A stretch of 9,555 nucleotides of DNA, taken from assembly GCA_031279895.1 (NCBI GenBank), contig JAITHR010000173.1:1-9555 (forward strand). The letters are read 5' to 3'. Shown piece by piece: positions 1-5,890 of this stretch. This DNA comes from Spirochaetaceae bacterium (lineage in GTDB: Bacteria > Spirochaetota > Spirochaetia > Treponematales > Breznakiellaceae). The position numbers and the translations under genes are program-made. The notes below the pieces were generated by a model. That model saw only the letters and a list, made by a program, of their open reading frames with translations. It searched no databases and was not told the origin of the DNA. Each line of letters opens with the position of its first letter. Position 1 is the first letter of the stretch.

Positions 1-13
1 GCATATTCACCTC

Positions 14-69
14 TATATATAGCGTTATATTGTGTTATATTTACTATATCACACTATATATTGTGTTGC
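14..69. repeat. AT-rich tract with TATAT phased about every 10 bp
   Basis: TATAT occurs at 16, 26, 36, 45 and 55, close to one per helical turn. TATATTGTGTT occurs twice (26 and 57). This contrasts sharply with the GC-rich DNA that follows. Such phasing is typical of curved DNA, but no function can be read from it. From 70 to 187 there is only a small hairpin (CCGCG at 116-120 with CGCGG at 127-131), a T run near 84-92 and no recognisable gene. Confidence 0.35.
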
Positions 70-187
70 AAGGGGGTGTCGTCATTTTTTTTGTCAGGGG
101 GGTTCCGGTCGCTGCCCGCGCCGAAACGCGGTATGTCCCCACTGTACCACACCCCTTCATTCCCCGCAACCCCCTCCGCCTCCGCCG

Positions 188-253
188 CAGCCTCCGGCTG
201 GTGCATAAGCTTCCCGCGAACCGCACCAAAGCTGTCAACGTCCGCTCACAGCT
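188..253 (+). repeat. Repeat module copy a (hairpin plus conserved blocks)
   Basis: The copy contains the hairpin CAGCCTCCGGCTG (188-200), the block ATAAGCTTCCCGC (205-217) and an inverted pair AGCTGT (230-235) / ACAGCT (248-253). The same blocks in the same order recur near 512, 972, 1743 and 5384, and in reverse orientation near 2252 and 5816. It leads directly into the 21-bp array at 254. The 73 bases at 204-276 match 988-1060 with about eight mismatches by hand alignment. Confidence 0.7.
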
Positions 254-505
254 ACGCGCCTTTATGCGACCTACCCGCGCTCCTAAGCCACGTAAACCCG
301 CCCCAAAACAACACATCCGCGCTCCCAAGCGACACAATTGCGTCCCCAAACAACGCAATCCCACTCCCAGGCCACACAAATCCACTCCCAGGCCACACAA
401 ATCCGCTCCCAAGCGACCTACCCGCGCCCCGAAACGACACAACCCCGCTCCGAAGCGACGTGTCCAAGCCCCGAAGCGACCTAACCGCGCCCGCAAGCGA
501 CGTAT
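254..505 (+). repeat. 21-bp tandem array 1 (12 degenerate units)
   Basis: Twelve units of exactly 21 bp can be laid out from 254 (starts at 254, 275, 296 and so on). The shared core is roughly CCGCGCTCCCAAGCGAC plus a variable end. Units at 359-379 and 380-400 are almost identical; others diverge by several bases. Because 21 is a multiple of three and stops are absent, more than one reading frame stays open; one reads as heptads such as PKRHNPA and PKRRVQA. No ribosome site or conserved domain accompanies any of these frames, so this is treated as non-coding repeat DNA. The array at 1915-2250 is the same family on the other strand. A thirteenth unit (506-526) grades into the next module. Confidence 0.8.
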
Positions 506-511
506 CCGCAG

Positions 512-571
512 CCGCAGCCGGCTGTTTTAAACGGCTTCCCGCCTCGCGCCCCGAATCGGGTGTTGACCGCC
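512..571 (+). repeat. Repeat module copy b, after array 1
   Basis: The stretch runs CAGCCGGCTGTTTTAAAC, then GGCTTCCCGCC, CGCGCC and GTTGACCGCC. It aligns with the module at 5384-5451 (GGCTGTTCTAAACAGCG, TCCCGCC, CGCGCC). It closes array 1 on the right in the same orientation as the module that opens it. Confidence 0.55.
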
Positions 572-605
572 TCCGGCTTGCGAACGGTCATAGGGGGTTT
601 GGGGA

Positions 606-880
606 TAGTCATGCGGGGTATTGATGGAAAAAAATATGCTCGACGGTATGAAGGAAGCGGGCGGACAACAAGCACTGATAACTCACCAGGTGAAGTCCTG
701 CCCCGCATAGACTATAATACAACGGTTTTTCCTTCCGTCAAGTCATTCGAGGTATCTGTTCGGCTTGACGGGAAAGATGAGCCTGCGGGAAGCGCGGCGG
801 ATGCGGAAAGGGTGAAGTCCCCTGGACTAATGCCGCAAGCAAGGACGAACCCTGAAATCCACGGCCCGATAGGGGACTTC
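606..880 (+). ncRNA. Candidate structured RNA, family uncertain
   Basis: Several long complementary arms occur in order. TAGTC plus ATGCGGGG (606-618) pairs with CCCCGCAT, a one-base bulge, and GACTA (701-714). CAGG/CCTG closes a small hairpin at 687-700. CCGTCAAG (735-742) pairs with CTTGACGG (764-771). GAAGTCCCCT (814-823) pairs perfectly with AGGGGACTTC (871-880). The decamer GGTGAAGTCC occurs twice (689-698 and 811-820). No reading frame here has domain content or a ribosome site. From memory, the CAGGTGAAGTCCTG hairpin next to a long closing stem recalls the HEARO / IscB omega-RNA family, which can occur without an adjacent iscB gene. The 5' domain of a group II intron is a weaker alternative; no reverse transcriptase or domain V is visible. 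Strand is inferred from that resemblance; the stems alone would fold on either strand. Confidence 0.4.
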
Positions 881-971
881 AATAAGAATATAGAGAGAAC
901 TTTCAGAACTTGTCAACAACAACTCCGAATTACCCGCGCCTGACGCGGCGGGCCTGCGGACGCCGTCTCCG

Positions 972-1037
972 CCGTCTCCGACGGTTTCATAAGCTTCCCG
1001 CCCCGCGCCCCGTAGCTGTCAGCGTCCGCTCACAGCT
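972..1037 (+). repeat. Repeat module copy c
   Basis: It begins with CCGTCTCCGACGG (972-984), a perfect 5-bp hairpin with a TCC loop. ATAAGCTTCCCGC follows at 989-1001, then the AGCTGT/ACAGCT inverted pair (1014-1019, 1032-1037). Most of it is nearly identical to the copy at 188-253, and like that copy it is followed by a 21-bp array. Confidence 0.7.
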
Positions 1038-1160
1038 ACGCGCCTTTATGCGACCTACCCACGCCCTCACGCGCTCCCGTCCGCAAACAACGCAATCTCA
1101 CTCCCAGGTCATACAAATCCGCCCCAAAACGACCTACCCGCGCCTCTACGTTGCGTAGAC
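1038..1160 (+). repeat. Short decayed 21-bp array of the array-1 family
   Basis: The first unit (1038-1058) is identical to the first unit of array 1 (254-274). Further recognisable pieces are CAAACAACGCAAT, CACTCCCAGGTCATACAAA and CCCCAAAACGACCTACC, the last three units being 21 bp apart. The middle is irregular. It joins the module at 972-1037 to the unrelated 21-bp array at 1173, so two array families abut here. Confidence 0.6.
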
Positions 1161-1172
1161 TGGCTCCTCCTT

Positions 1173-1391
1173 TATATGATTCCGACTCGCGTTCATATGA
1201 TTCCGACTCGCGCTCATATGATTCCGACTCGCGTTCATATGATTCCGACTCGCGTTCATATGATTCCGACTCGCGCTCATATGATTCCGACTCGCGCTCA
1301 TATGATTCCGACTCGCGCTCATATGATTCCGACTCGCGCTCATATGATTCCGACTCGCATACAGTTGATTCCGACCCGCATACAGTTGGAC
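1173..1391. repeat. 21-bp tandem array 2 (nine near-identical units plus two decayed)
   Basis: Nine copies of a 21-bp unit containing ATGATTCCGACTCGCG start at 1176 and run to 1364. Two diverged units carrying CAGTTG instead of CATATG follow. TCATATGA, an 8-bp palindrome, recurs at unit junctions. Among the nine copies the main change is one T/C position (CGCGTTCAT versus CGCGCTCAT), so the array is recent or is being homogenised. Plus-strand frames read MIPTRVH or YDSDSRS heptads and the minus frame MSASRNH. In the YDSDSRS frame the T/C change is silent, but the frame opens with TTG at 1151 and has no ribosome site. Confidence 0.9.
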
Positions 1392-1444
1392 GCGGGTCGG
1401 GTATAGTCGTGCGCGACTCCAGCTTACGTGGGCGGGAGTCGGAA

Positions 1445-1675
1445 GTATGTCTTTTAGCTTCAGAAGTAATTCTTTTAGGCTCAGAAAGAATTCATTTTAC
1501 TCCAGAAAGAATTCATTTTGACTCGGAATGAATTCTTTTTACTCTGGAATGAATTCTTTTTACTTCAAAAAGAATTCTTTTTGACTCGGAAAGAATTCAT
1601 TTAGCTCCAGAATGCATGACTTTAGACTCGGAATGCATGACTTTAGTTCCAGAATGCATGACTTTTGACTCGGAA
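1445..1675. repeat. 21-bp tandem array 3 (11 units, GAATTC or ATGCAT cores)
   Basis: Eleven contiguous 21-bp units start at 1445 and end at 1675. Most carry a palindromic hexamer: GAATTC in units from 1487 to 1612 and ATGCAT across units from 1613. Each unit ends in a variant of CTCCAGAA or ACTCGGAA, and these alternate over much of the array, giving a 42-bp higher-order period. It is AT-rich, unlike arrays 1 and 4. The stretch 1392-1444 grades from array 2 into array 3, and 1676-1740 holds nothing recognised. Confidence 0.85.
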
Positions 1676-1742
1676 ATAACTCGCATAGTACGCCGTTTAA
1701 CACGATACGTTACTGTTTGTTACCGTTTGAAAGCGTATTTCG

Positions 1743-1912
1743 CCGTCTCCGACGGTTCCCTAAGCGTCCTGATACGCGCCTGTAAGCAGTCGTTGACCGC
1801 TTAGGCGCGGTCCGTCTCCGGCGCGGCCTCCGGCGGTTCTATAAGCTTCCTAATACCGCGGCAAAGCGGACGCCGCCCGTTTCGGGGCGCGTAGCCGTAA
1901 GCAGTCGTTGAC
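1743..1912 (+). repeat. Two adjacent module copies d and e
   Basis: Copy d starts with the hairpin CCGTCTCCGACGG (1743-1755) and ends with TAAGCAGTCGTTGAC (1783-1797). Copy e has CCGTCTCCGG (1812), CGGTTCTATAAGCTTCC (1833) and again TAAGCAGTCGTTGAC (1898-1912). Between these, copy e shares GGCAAAGCGGACGCCGCCCG with the reverse complement of the module at 2252-2325. These copies face array 4 from the left. Confidence 0.65.
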
Positions 1913-1914
1913 GG

Positions 1915-2250
1915 CTTCGGGGCGGGATCTGGTGGCCTGGGAGTGCGGTTGCGTCGCTTCAGGACAGAGTTGTGTCGTTTGCCGGCGGGATTCCGTAGCT
2001 TCGGAGTGCGTTTATGTCGTTTTGGGGCGGGATTGCGCTGTTTTGAGGCGGAATTGTGTGGCTTCGGGACGGGGTTGCGTCGTTTTGAGGCGGGATTGCG
2101 TCGTTTGCCGGCGGAATTGTGTTGCTTCGGGGCGGGGTTCCGTCGTTTGCCGGCGGGGTTGTGTCGCTTGGGAGCGCGGGTGTGGCGCTTCGGAGTGCGT
2201 TTTGGTGGCCTGGGAGTGAGGCTGCGTTGTTTGGGAGCGTGGATATGGTA
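1915..2250 (-). repeat. 21-bp tandem array 4 (16 units, inverted relative of array 1)
   Basis: Sixteen 21-bp units fill 1915-2250 exactly. Plus-strand units begin with CTTCGG, TTTGCCGGCGG, TTTTGAGGCGG or CTTGGGAGCG. On the minus strand the sequence becomes the array-1 family (CGCTCCCAAGCGACACAA-like) and reads as the same PKRHNPA-type heptads. Arrays 1 and 4 are therefore inverted relatives about 1.4 kb apart, each preceded 5' on its own strand by a palindromic module. Minus-strand frames spanning it are long but start inside module sequence and show no known domain. Confidence 0.85.
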
Positions 2251-2251
2251 T

Positions 2252-2325
2252 GCGGGCGGCGTCCGCTTTGTCGCGGTTCGCGGGAAGCCGCTGGAACCGT
2301 CGGAGACGGTGAAGCAGCCGGAGGC
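2252..2325 (-). repeat. Repeat module copy f, inverted
   Basis: Read on the minus strand it gives CAGCCTCCGG-like sequence (truncated hairpin), then CCGTCTCCGACGG (2297-2309), CGGCTTCCCGC and GGCAAAGCGGACGCCGCCCG, followed directly by array 4. The order and polarity match copy a followed by array 1 on the plus strand. Confidence 0.65.
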
Positions 2326-2332
2326 CGGGCTG

Positions 2333-2362
2333 TTGAAACGGGCGGAGGCTCTGTGGTAGGAT
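2333..2362 (+). promoter_or_regulatory. Predicted sigma70-like promoter for the dapB operon
   Basis: TTGAAA (2333-2338) and TAGGAT (2357-2362) are 18 bp apart. Transcription would start near 2369, leaving a leader of about 80 nt before dapB. The -35 box lies at the outer edge of the inverted module, so the repeat may have supplied it. This is consensus matching only. Confidence 0.4.
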
Positions 2363-2448
2363 GGGGGAACATTACGGTTTCTTTCCGCGCCGCGGGACGC
2401 GTCGAAGGCCGCCTTGCGGTTCGCGGGATGAAACACAAGGAATACCTA

Positions 2449-3225
2449 ATGAACATAGCGCTTATCGGGTACGGCACCATGGGACAACTCATTGAGCGCC
2501 GCGCTTTGGATCGGGGACACGCGGTTGTCTGCGTGGTTGACCCGCGCTCCGGCACCGAATACCGCAACATCGCGGAGGCCGAAACCCTGGACCGCGCCCA
2601 CGTAGCCGTTGAGTTTACCGCGCCGGATACCGCGGTTTCCCATATCAAAACCCTGTCGTCCCGCGGGATTCCGGCGGTAGTGGGGACGACCGGCTGGTAC
2701 GACCGCATGGAAGAGGTACGAAGCGCCGTGGAAAAGGACGGATCCTCCCTGCTGTGGGCATCCAACTTTTCTTTGGGCGTGCATCTCTTCTACCGCATTG
2801 CCGCGTATGCCGCGAAACTGACGGACCCCTTTCCCGAATATGACGCGGGCGGGTTCGAGATACACCACAACCGGAAACGGGACAGCCCCTCGGGTACGGC
2901 CAAAACCCTGGTGCAGCGGGTCCTTGGGGAAACGCGGCGGAAGACCGTGCCGGTCTGGGACACCCTCGAACGTCCGCCGGCGCCGGAGGAACTGCACTAC
3001 CCCAGCCTGCGGGTGGGCGCGGTTCCCGGTACCCACGCCCTTCTCTTCGATTCGCCTGCGGATACCATCGAGATAACCCACCGCGTCAGAAACCGCGACG
3101 GCCTTGCCGCGGGCGCGGTCGCGGCGGCGGAGTGGCTCCTCCGTGCGGACTCCGCCGGGGTCCCGGGAGGCGCGCGCCGCGGGATATTTACCATGGACGA
3201 CGTGCTAAAGGACCTGGGGTTATGA
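2449..3225 (+). CDS. dapB: 4-hydroxy-tetrahydrodipicolinate reductase (DapB)
   Basis: DapB reduces the hydroxy-tetrahydrodipicolinate made by DapA to tetrahydrodipicolinate with NAD(P)H, in the cytoplasmic diaminopimelate/lysine pathway. The 258-residue product has the usual family length. Visible motifs: dinucleotide-binding GYGTMG (7-12), VEFTAPDTA (54-62), GTTGW (79-83), ASNFSLGV (104-111) and the catalytic HHNRKRDSPSGTA (139-151), where H139 and K143 match the proton-donor His and Lys. A C-terminal NRDGLAAGAVAAAEWL segment also fits the family. The start at 2449 is chosen because AAGGA lies 7 nt upstream and MNIALIGYG begins the Rossmann fold at once; the frame stays open upstream to 2119 only through repeat DNA. 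Its TGA overlaps the dapA ATG, so translation is probably coupled. Confidence 0.96.
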   Translation: MNIALIGYGTMGQLIERRALDRGHAVVCVVDPRSGTEYRNIAEAETLDRAHVAVEFTAPDTAVSHIKTLSSRGIPAVVGTTGWYDRMEEVRSAVEKDGSSLLWASNFSLGVHLFYRIAAYAAKLTDPFPEYDAGGFEIHHNRKRDSPSGTAKTLVQRVLGETRRKTVPVWDTLERPPAPEELHYPSLRVGAVPGTHALLFDSPADTIEITHRVRNRDGLAAGAVAAAEWLLRADSAGVPGGARRGIFTMDDVLKDLGL

Positions 3226-4145
3226 CGCGGGCGCTGCTTAAGGGCGCGTTTACCGCGCTCGTTACCCCCATGACCGCGGACTATCGGGTTGATTACGAGG
3301 GGTTCCGCTTTCTCGTGAACTTTCAGTTCGAGGCCGGCATTGACGGTATCGTGCCGCTGGGAACCACCGGAGAAACCCCCACGCTGGAGCCGGAGGAGCG
3401 GGAAAAGCTTACGCGCATCGCGGTTGAGGAAGCGCGGGGACGCGGGCCGGTCATTATCGGCACCGGCGCCAATGCCACGAAGCAGACCGTCGAGAATACC
3501 CGAAGGGCCAGAGACGCGGGGGCTGACGCGGCGCTCGTGGTGACCCCCTATTACAACAAGCCCAACGACGGGGGGCTGGTCCGGCACTTCGAGGAAGTGG
3601 CGGATAAGGGCGGGCTGCCGGTGGTGGTGTACAACGTGCCGTCCCGAACCGGCAGGAACATAAGCGCGGCTCTGACCGAGCGCCTCGCGGCGATACCGCA
3701 GGTTATCGGGATAAAGGAATCCTCCGGGGACATCGGGCAGATAGGGGATATTATCGCGTATACCGGCGGGCGCGGGGAGGAGGCGCCTTTCGCGGTGCTT
3801 TCCGGGGACGACGGGCTCGCGCTGCCCGTGCTGGCGCTCGGGGGACAAGGGGTGGTTTCGGTGGTTTCCAACCTCGCGCCCGCACAGGTGGCGGCTCTTG
3901 TCCGAGCGGGTCTTACCGGGGATATGGAGGAATGCCGGCGCCTCCACTACGCGCTCCTCCCCTTTATGAAGGCCGCGTTCGTCGAAACCAATCCGGTTCC
4001 CATTAAGGCGGCCATGGCGCTCTCCGGCCTTCCGGCAGGGCCGACCCGCCTCCCCCTGGGCCCGCTCTCTCCGGCCAACGCCGCGCTCCTCAAAGCGGCG
4101 GCGGCGTCAGCGGCGTCCGTAGCGCCTGCGGCGCGGCGCTCCTAA
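3222..4145 (+). CDS. dapA: 4-hydroxy-tetrahydrodipicolinate synthase (DapA)
   Basis: DapA condenses pyruvate with aspartate semialdehyde, the step just before DapB. The protein has 307 residues, slightly longer than the usual 290 or so. Family signatures: GTTGE (47-51) with the two active-site threonines T48 and T49, VTPYYNKP (107-114) carrying the catalytic tyrosine Y111, YNVPSRTG (137-144), and IGIKESSGD (162-170) with the Schiff-base lysine K165. GGQGVVSVVSN (207-217) is also typical. The extra length is an alanine-rich tail (about 291-305) that looks dispensable. The ATG at 3222 overlaps the dapB stop as ATGA, with AAAGGA 9 nt upstream inside dapB. This order (reductase gene before synthase gene) suits a dedicated two-gene lysine/peptidoglycan precursor unit. 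Confidence 0.97.
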   Translation: MTRALLKGAFTALVTPMTADYRVDYEGFRFLVNFQFEAGIDGIVPLGTTGETPTLEPEEREKLTRIAVEEARGRGPVIIGTGANATKQTVENTRRARDAGADAALVVTPYYNKPNDGGLVRHFEEVADKGGLPVVVYNVPSRTGRNISAALTERLAAIPQVIGIKESSGDIGQIGDIIAYTGGRGEEAPFAVLSGDDGLALPVLALGGQGVVSVVSNLAPAQVAALVRAGLTGDMEECRRLHYALLPFMKAAFVETNPVPIKAAMALSGLPAGPTRLPLGPLSPANAALLKAAAASAASVAPAARRS

Positions 4146-5411
4146 ATGGCGGGTATGCGGGAACGCGGCGGGAAAAGGCGGGACACCGCCCTTTTCATCG
4201 GGGACCTTGTTCCGCTACCCCACCCTTTGGGCGGCTTTTCCCTGGCGCTCACCGCAACGGCGTTTACCGCGGGTACGCTCCGTAGCGAGCCGGCGCTGGT
4301 GCTGGTCAGCGCGGTGTTCCTCGCCGTGCTTTCCTACGCCTTCCTCGCGGTCCTGTTCCTTTCGCTCCTCCATCGGAACGCCGTAAGAAACGCCGGCGCC
4401 CGGGTTATTACCCCGTCGGTTCCGGCGGGAACCACCGGGCGCTGCGTTTTCGAGGGGATGCCCGCGTCCCCGAAAGGAACGAAAGGAACGAAAGAAAGCC
4501 CGCCATGTGGGAAAAAGAGTTTTTTCAAACTGCCCGGAACCATTTTGCGGTATACCCTGCGCCTGCGTACCGAAGACGGGCGGGACATCCGCCATGTTTT
4601 TGACCCGGAGGCCGGGCCGTCCTCTTTTCCCGCGCCGTTTCGCGGGGCCTACGGCACGGTGTATGACGAGTTTGTCATTGCGGACCTTACCGGTTTTTTT
4701 TCCCTCACCTTTCGACTTCCCCACGACAGGAACCCCCGCCTGCTCGTAACGCCCGGAACCGGCGCGGCGCCGCCTGACGCCGCTGTTCACGTTGGCGGGG
4801 CACAGGGGGTTATCGCGTCCAAAACCGTGCGGACCGACAATTTTACCGAAACCCGACCCTATATGCCGGGGGACGACCCGCGCCGTATTAACTGGAAACT
4901 TTACAGCCACGTGGGGGATCTTTTCGTGCGCGAAGGGGGGCGGGAGCCGCCGCCGCGTTCCCGCGTGCTTATCGTGGTTGACTGTCATGCCGACCGGTCC
5001 CTGTATACCGAAGAAGAGGCGCGGCGCGGGGTTGATATGCTGTGCGAGCGCGCCTTGGCCCTTGCGCGGTCCGGCGCGGCGCGGGGCTTTGACGTGGGGG
5101 TTTCATACGCCGGCGGAAAGGAATCCTGGGGCAAACCGGAGGCGCTTGCGGCGCTCCTTGCCTGTCCCGCGGCCTCGCCCCCTGCGGCCCCGCGGGATTT
5201 CGGCGCGTCTAACCCCGCATACGGTATGGTGGTGCTGGCGCTCCCCCGTTTTCTCCCGGCCCCTGAAACCAGCGCGTTAGACCGGCTTGTGCGGAGCCTG
5301 CCCGCAACGCGGACCGTACAGGCGCTCTTTCTCTATGAGGACGAGAAGTTTGCCGAAGCCGCCAAGGAGTGCGCCCTCTTCTACCGTCTCCGCAGCCTCC
5401 GGCTGTTCTAA
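4146..5411 (+). CDS. DUF58-family membrane protein
   Basis: The 421-residue protein has two closely spaced hydrophobic segments (about 29-44 and 49-75), so it is probably membrane-anchored. A beta-rich middle region (about 86-230) follows, then the DUF58 hallmark YMPGDDPRRINWK (239-251). After that comes a von Willebrand A-like strand VLIVVDCHADRS (274-285). The metal-site pattern DxSxS is not intact there (D-C-H-A-D), so metal binding is doubtful. DUF58 proteins usually sit beside a MoxR ATPase and a transglutaminase-like gene; here neither is present and the partner is dapBA, so the role is unknown. The ATG follows the dapA TAA directly with no clear ribosome site; ATG at 4155 is an alternative. 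The last residues (RLRSLRLF, 414-421) are encoded by the repeat module at 5384-5411 and are probably not ancestral. Confidence 0.85.
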   Translation: MAGMRERGGKRRDTALFIGDLVPLPHPLGGFSLALTATAFTAGTLRSEPALVLVSAVFLAVLSYAFLAVLFLSLLHRNAVRNAGARVITPSVPAGTTGRCVFEGMPASPKGTKGTKESPPCGKKSFFKLPGTILRYTLRLRTEDGRDIRHVFDPEAGPSSFPAPFRGAYGTVYDEFVIADLTGFFSLTFRLPHDRNPRLLVTPGTGAAPPDAAVHVGGAQGVIASKTVRTDNFTETRPYMPGDDPRRINWKLYSHVGDLFVREGGREPPPRSRVLIVVDCHADRSLYTEEEARRGVDMLCERALALARSGAARGFDVGVSYAGGKESWGKPEALAALLACPAASPPAAPRDFGASNPAYGMVVLALPRFLPAPETSALDRLVRSLPATRTVQALFLYEDEKFAEAAKECALFYRLRSLRLF

Positions 5412-5494
5412 ACAGCGTCCCGCCCCGCGCCTCTTAGCAGTCAACGACCGCTTTGCCGCGCTTTACAAGACGCTTTTGAAACCGTCGGAGACGG
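5384..5494. repeat. MITE-like imperfect inverted repeat at the DUF58 3' end
   Basis: It starts with CCGTCTCCG (5384) and ends with CGGAGACGG (5494), perfect 9-bp inverted ends. Inside are the CAGCCTCCGGCTG hairpin (5393-5405), GCTGTT/AACAGC (5403-5417) and AGCGTC paired with GACGCT around 5414-5475. The left half is a plus-oriented module with TCCCGCC, CGCGCC and TTAGCAGTCAACGACCGC. The right end is an inverted CCGTCGGAGACGG hairpin (5482-5494). It could fold after the DUF58 stop and act like a terminator, but no T run follows. The rest of the gap up to 5569 is AT-rich with TATACT at 5548 but no good -35. Confidence 0.55.
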
Positions 5495-5569
5495 GCCGGC
5501 GGGCGAAGGCGCTGTAATTACTTTACTAATATAAACTTACTACGACTTATACTAAAGAATTCCGCGGCA

Positions 5570-5793
5570 GAAATCCGGATTTCCGTGACAGAATTCCGAA
5601 TTTCCAGGACAGAAATCCGGATTTCCGTGACAGAAATTCGAATTTCCAGGGCAGAAATCCGGATTTCCAGGACAGAATTCCGGATTTCCGTGACAGAAAT
5701 TCGGATTTCCAGGACAGAAATCCGGATTTCCGTCACAGAAATTCGTATTTCCAGGACAGAATTCCGGGGTTCCAGAGCAGAAATTCGGGGTTC
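5570..5793. repeat. 21-bp array 5: eleven 14-bp palindromic cores with 7-nt spacers
   Basis: Units start at 5570, 5591, 5612 and every 21 bp to 5780. Each holds a 14-mer that is a perfect or near palindrome, such as GAAATCCGGATTTC or GAAATTCGAATTTC, followed by a 7-nt spacer. The spacers are mostly CGTGACA or CAGGACA and tend to alternate. The last two units have decayed right halves (CGGGGTTC). It differs from CRISPR in that both repeat and spacer recur and the unit is too short. The geometry (palindrome every two helical turns) resembles a multi-site protein-binding array. It also reads as EIRISV-type heptads in open frames on both strands, which appears to be a by-product of the period. 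Confidence 0.9.
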
Positions 5794-5815
5794 TAACGCG
5801 GGGAGAGGTGTCCCT

Positions 5816-5875
5816 CAGCAGTCGTTATCCGCTTTGGGACGCGGCGCGGGAAGCTTATGGAACAACCGGAGGCTG
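5816..5875 (-). repeat. Repeat module copy i, inverted, closing array 5
   Basis: On the minus strand it reads CAGCCTCCGG, TTCCATAAGCTTCCCGC (5846-5862), AAAGCGGATAACGACTGCTG. This is the same block order as the plus copies, so array 5 is flanked by modules that both point inward. A stem GGCTGCGC / GCGTAGCC with a GAA loop (5871-5889) overlaps its end. Confidence 0.65.
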
Positions 5876-5890
5876 CGCGAAGCGTAGCCG

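Noticed and set aside
30..624. Overlapping basic and proline-rich reading frames of 150-187 residues on both strands
   Set aside because: They are open only because the 21-bp period is a multiple of three and lacks stops; no ribosome site or known domain, and several frames are open at once.
606..880. Group I intron
   Set aside because: AGACTATAA near 709-717 resembles the conserved R element, but no matching downstream S element was found.
560..943. A 127-residue plus-strand frame
   Set aside because: It overlies the paired arms of the RNA candidate, starts in module-like DNA and has no recognisable domain.
1801..2436. A 211-residue minus-strand frame rich in PKRHNPA heptads, histone-like in composition
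   Set aside because: It is array 4 plus module sequence read through; the start lies next to dapB and shows no ribosome site or domain.
2997..3947. A 316-residue minus-strand frame
   Set aside because: It is antisense to dapB and dapA, a common by-product of high GC.
5570..5793. CRISPR array
   Set aside because: The 7-nt spacers recur instead of being unique, the unit is too short and there are no cas genes.
5518..5887. EIRISV heptad frames on both strands, coiled-coil-like in appearance
   Set aside because: They begin inside the palindromic array and reflect its period; both strands give almost the same peptide because the unit is palindromic.
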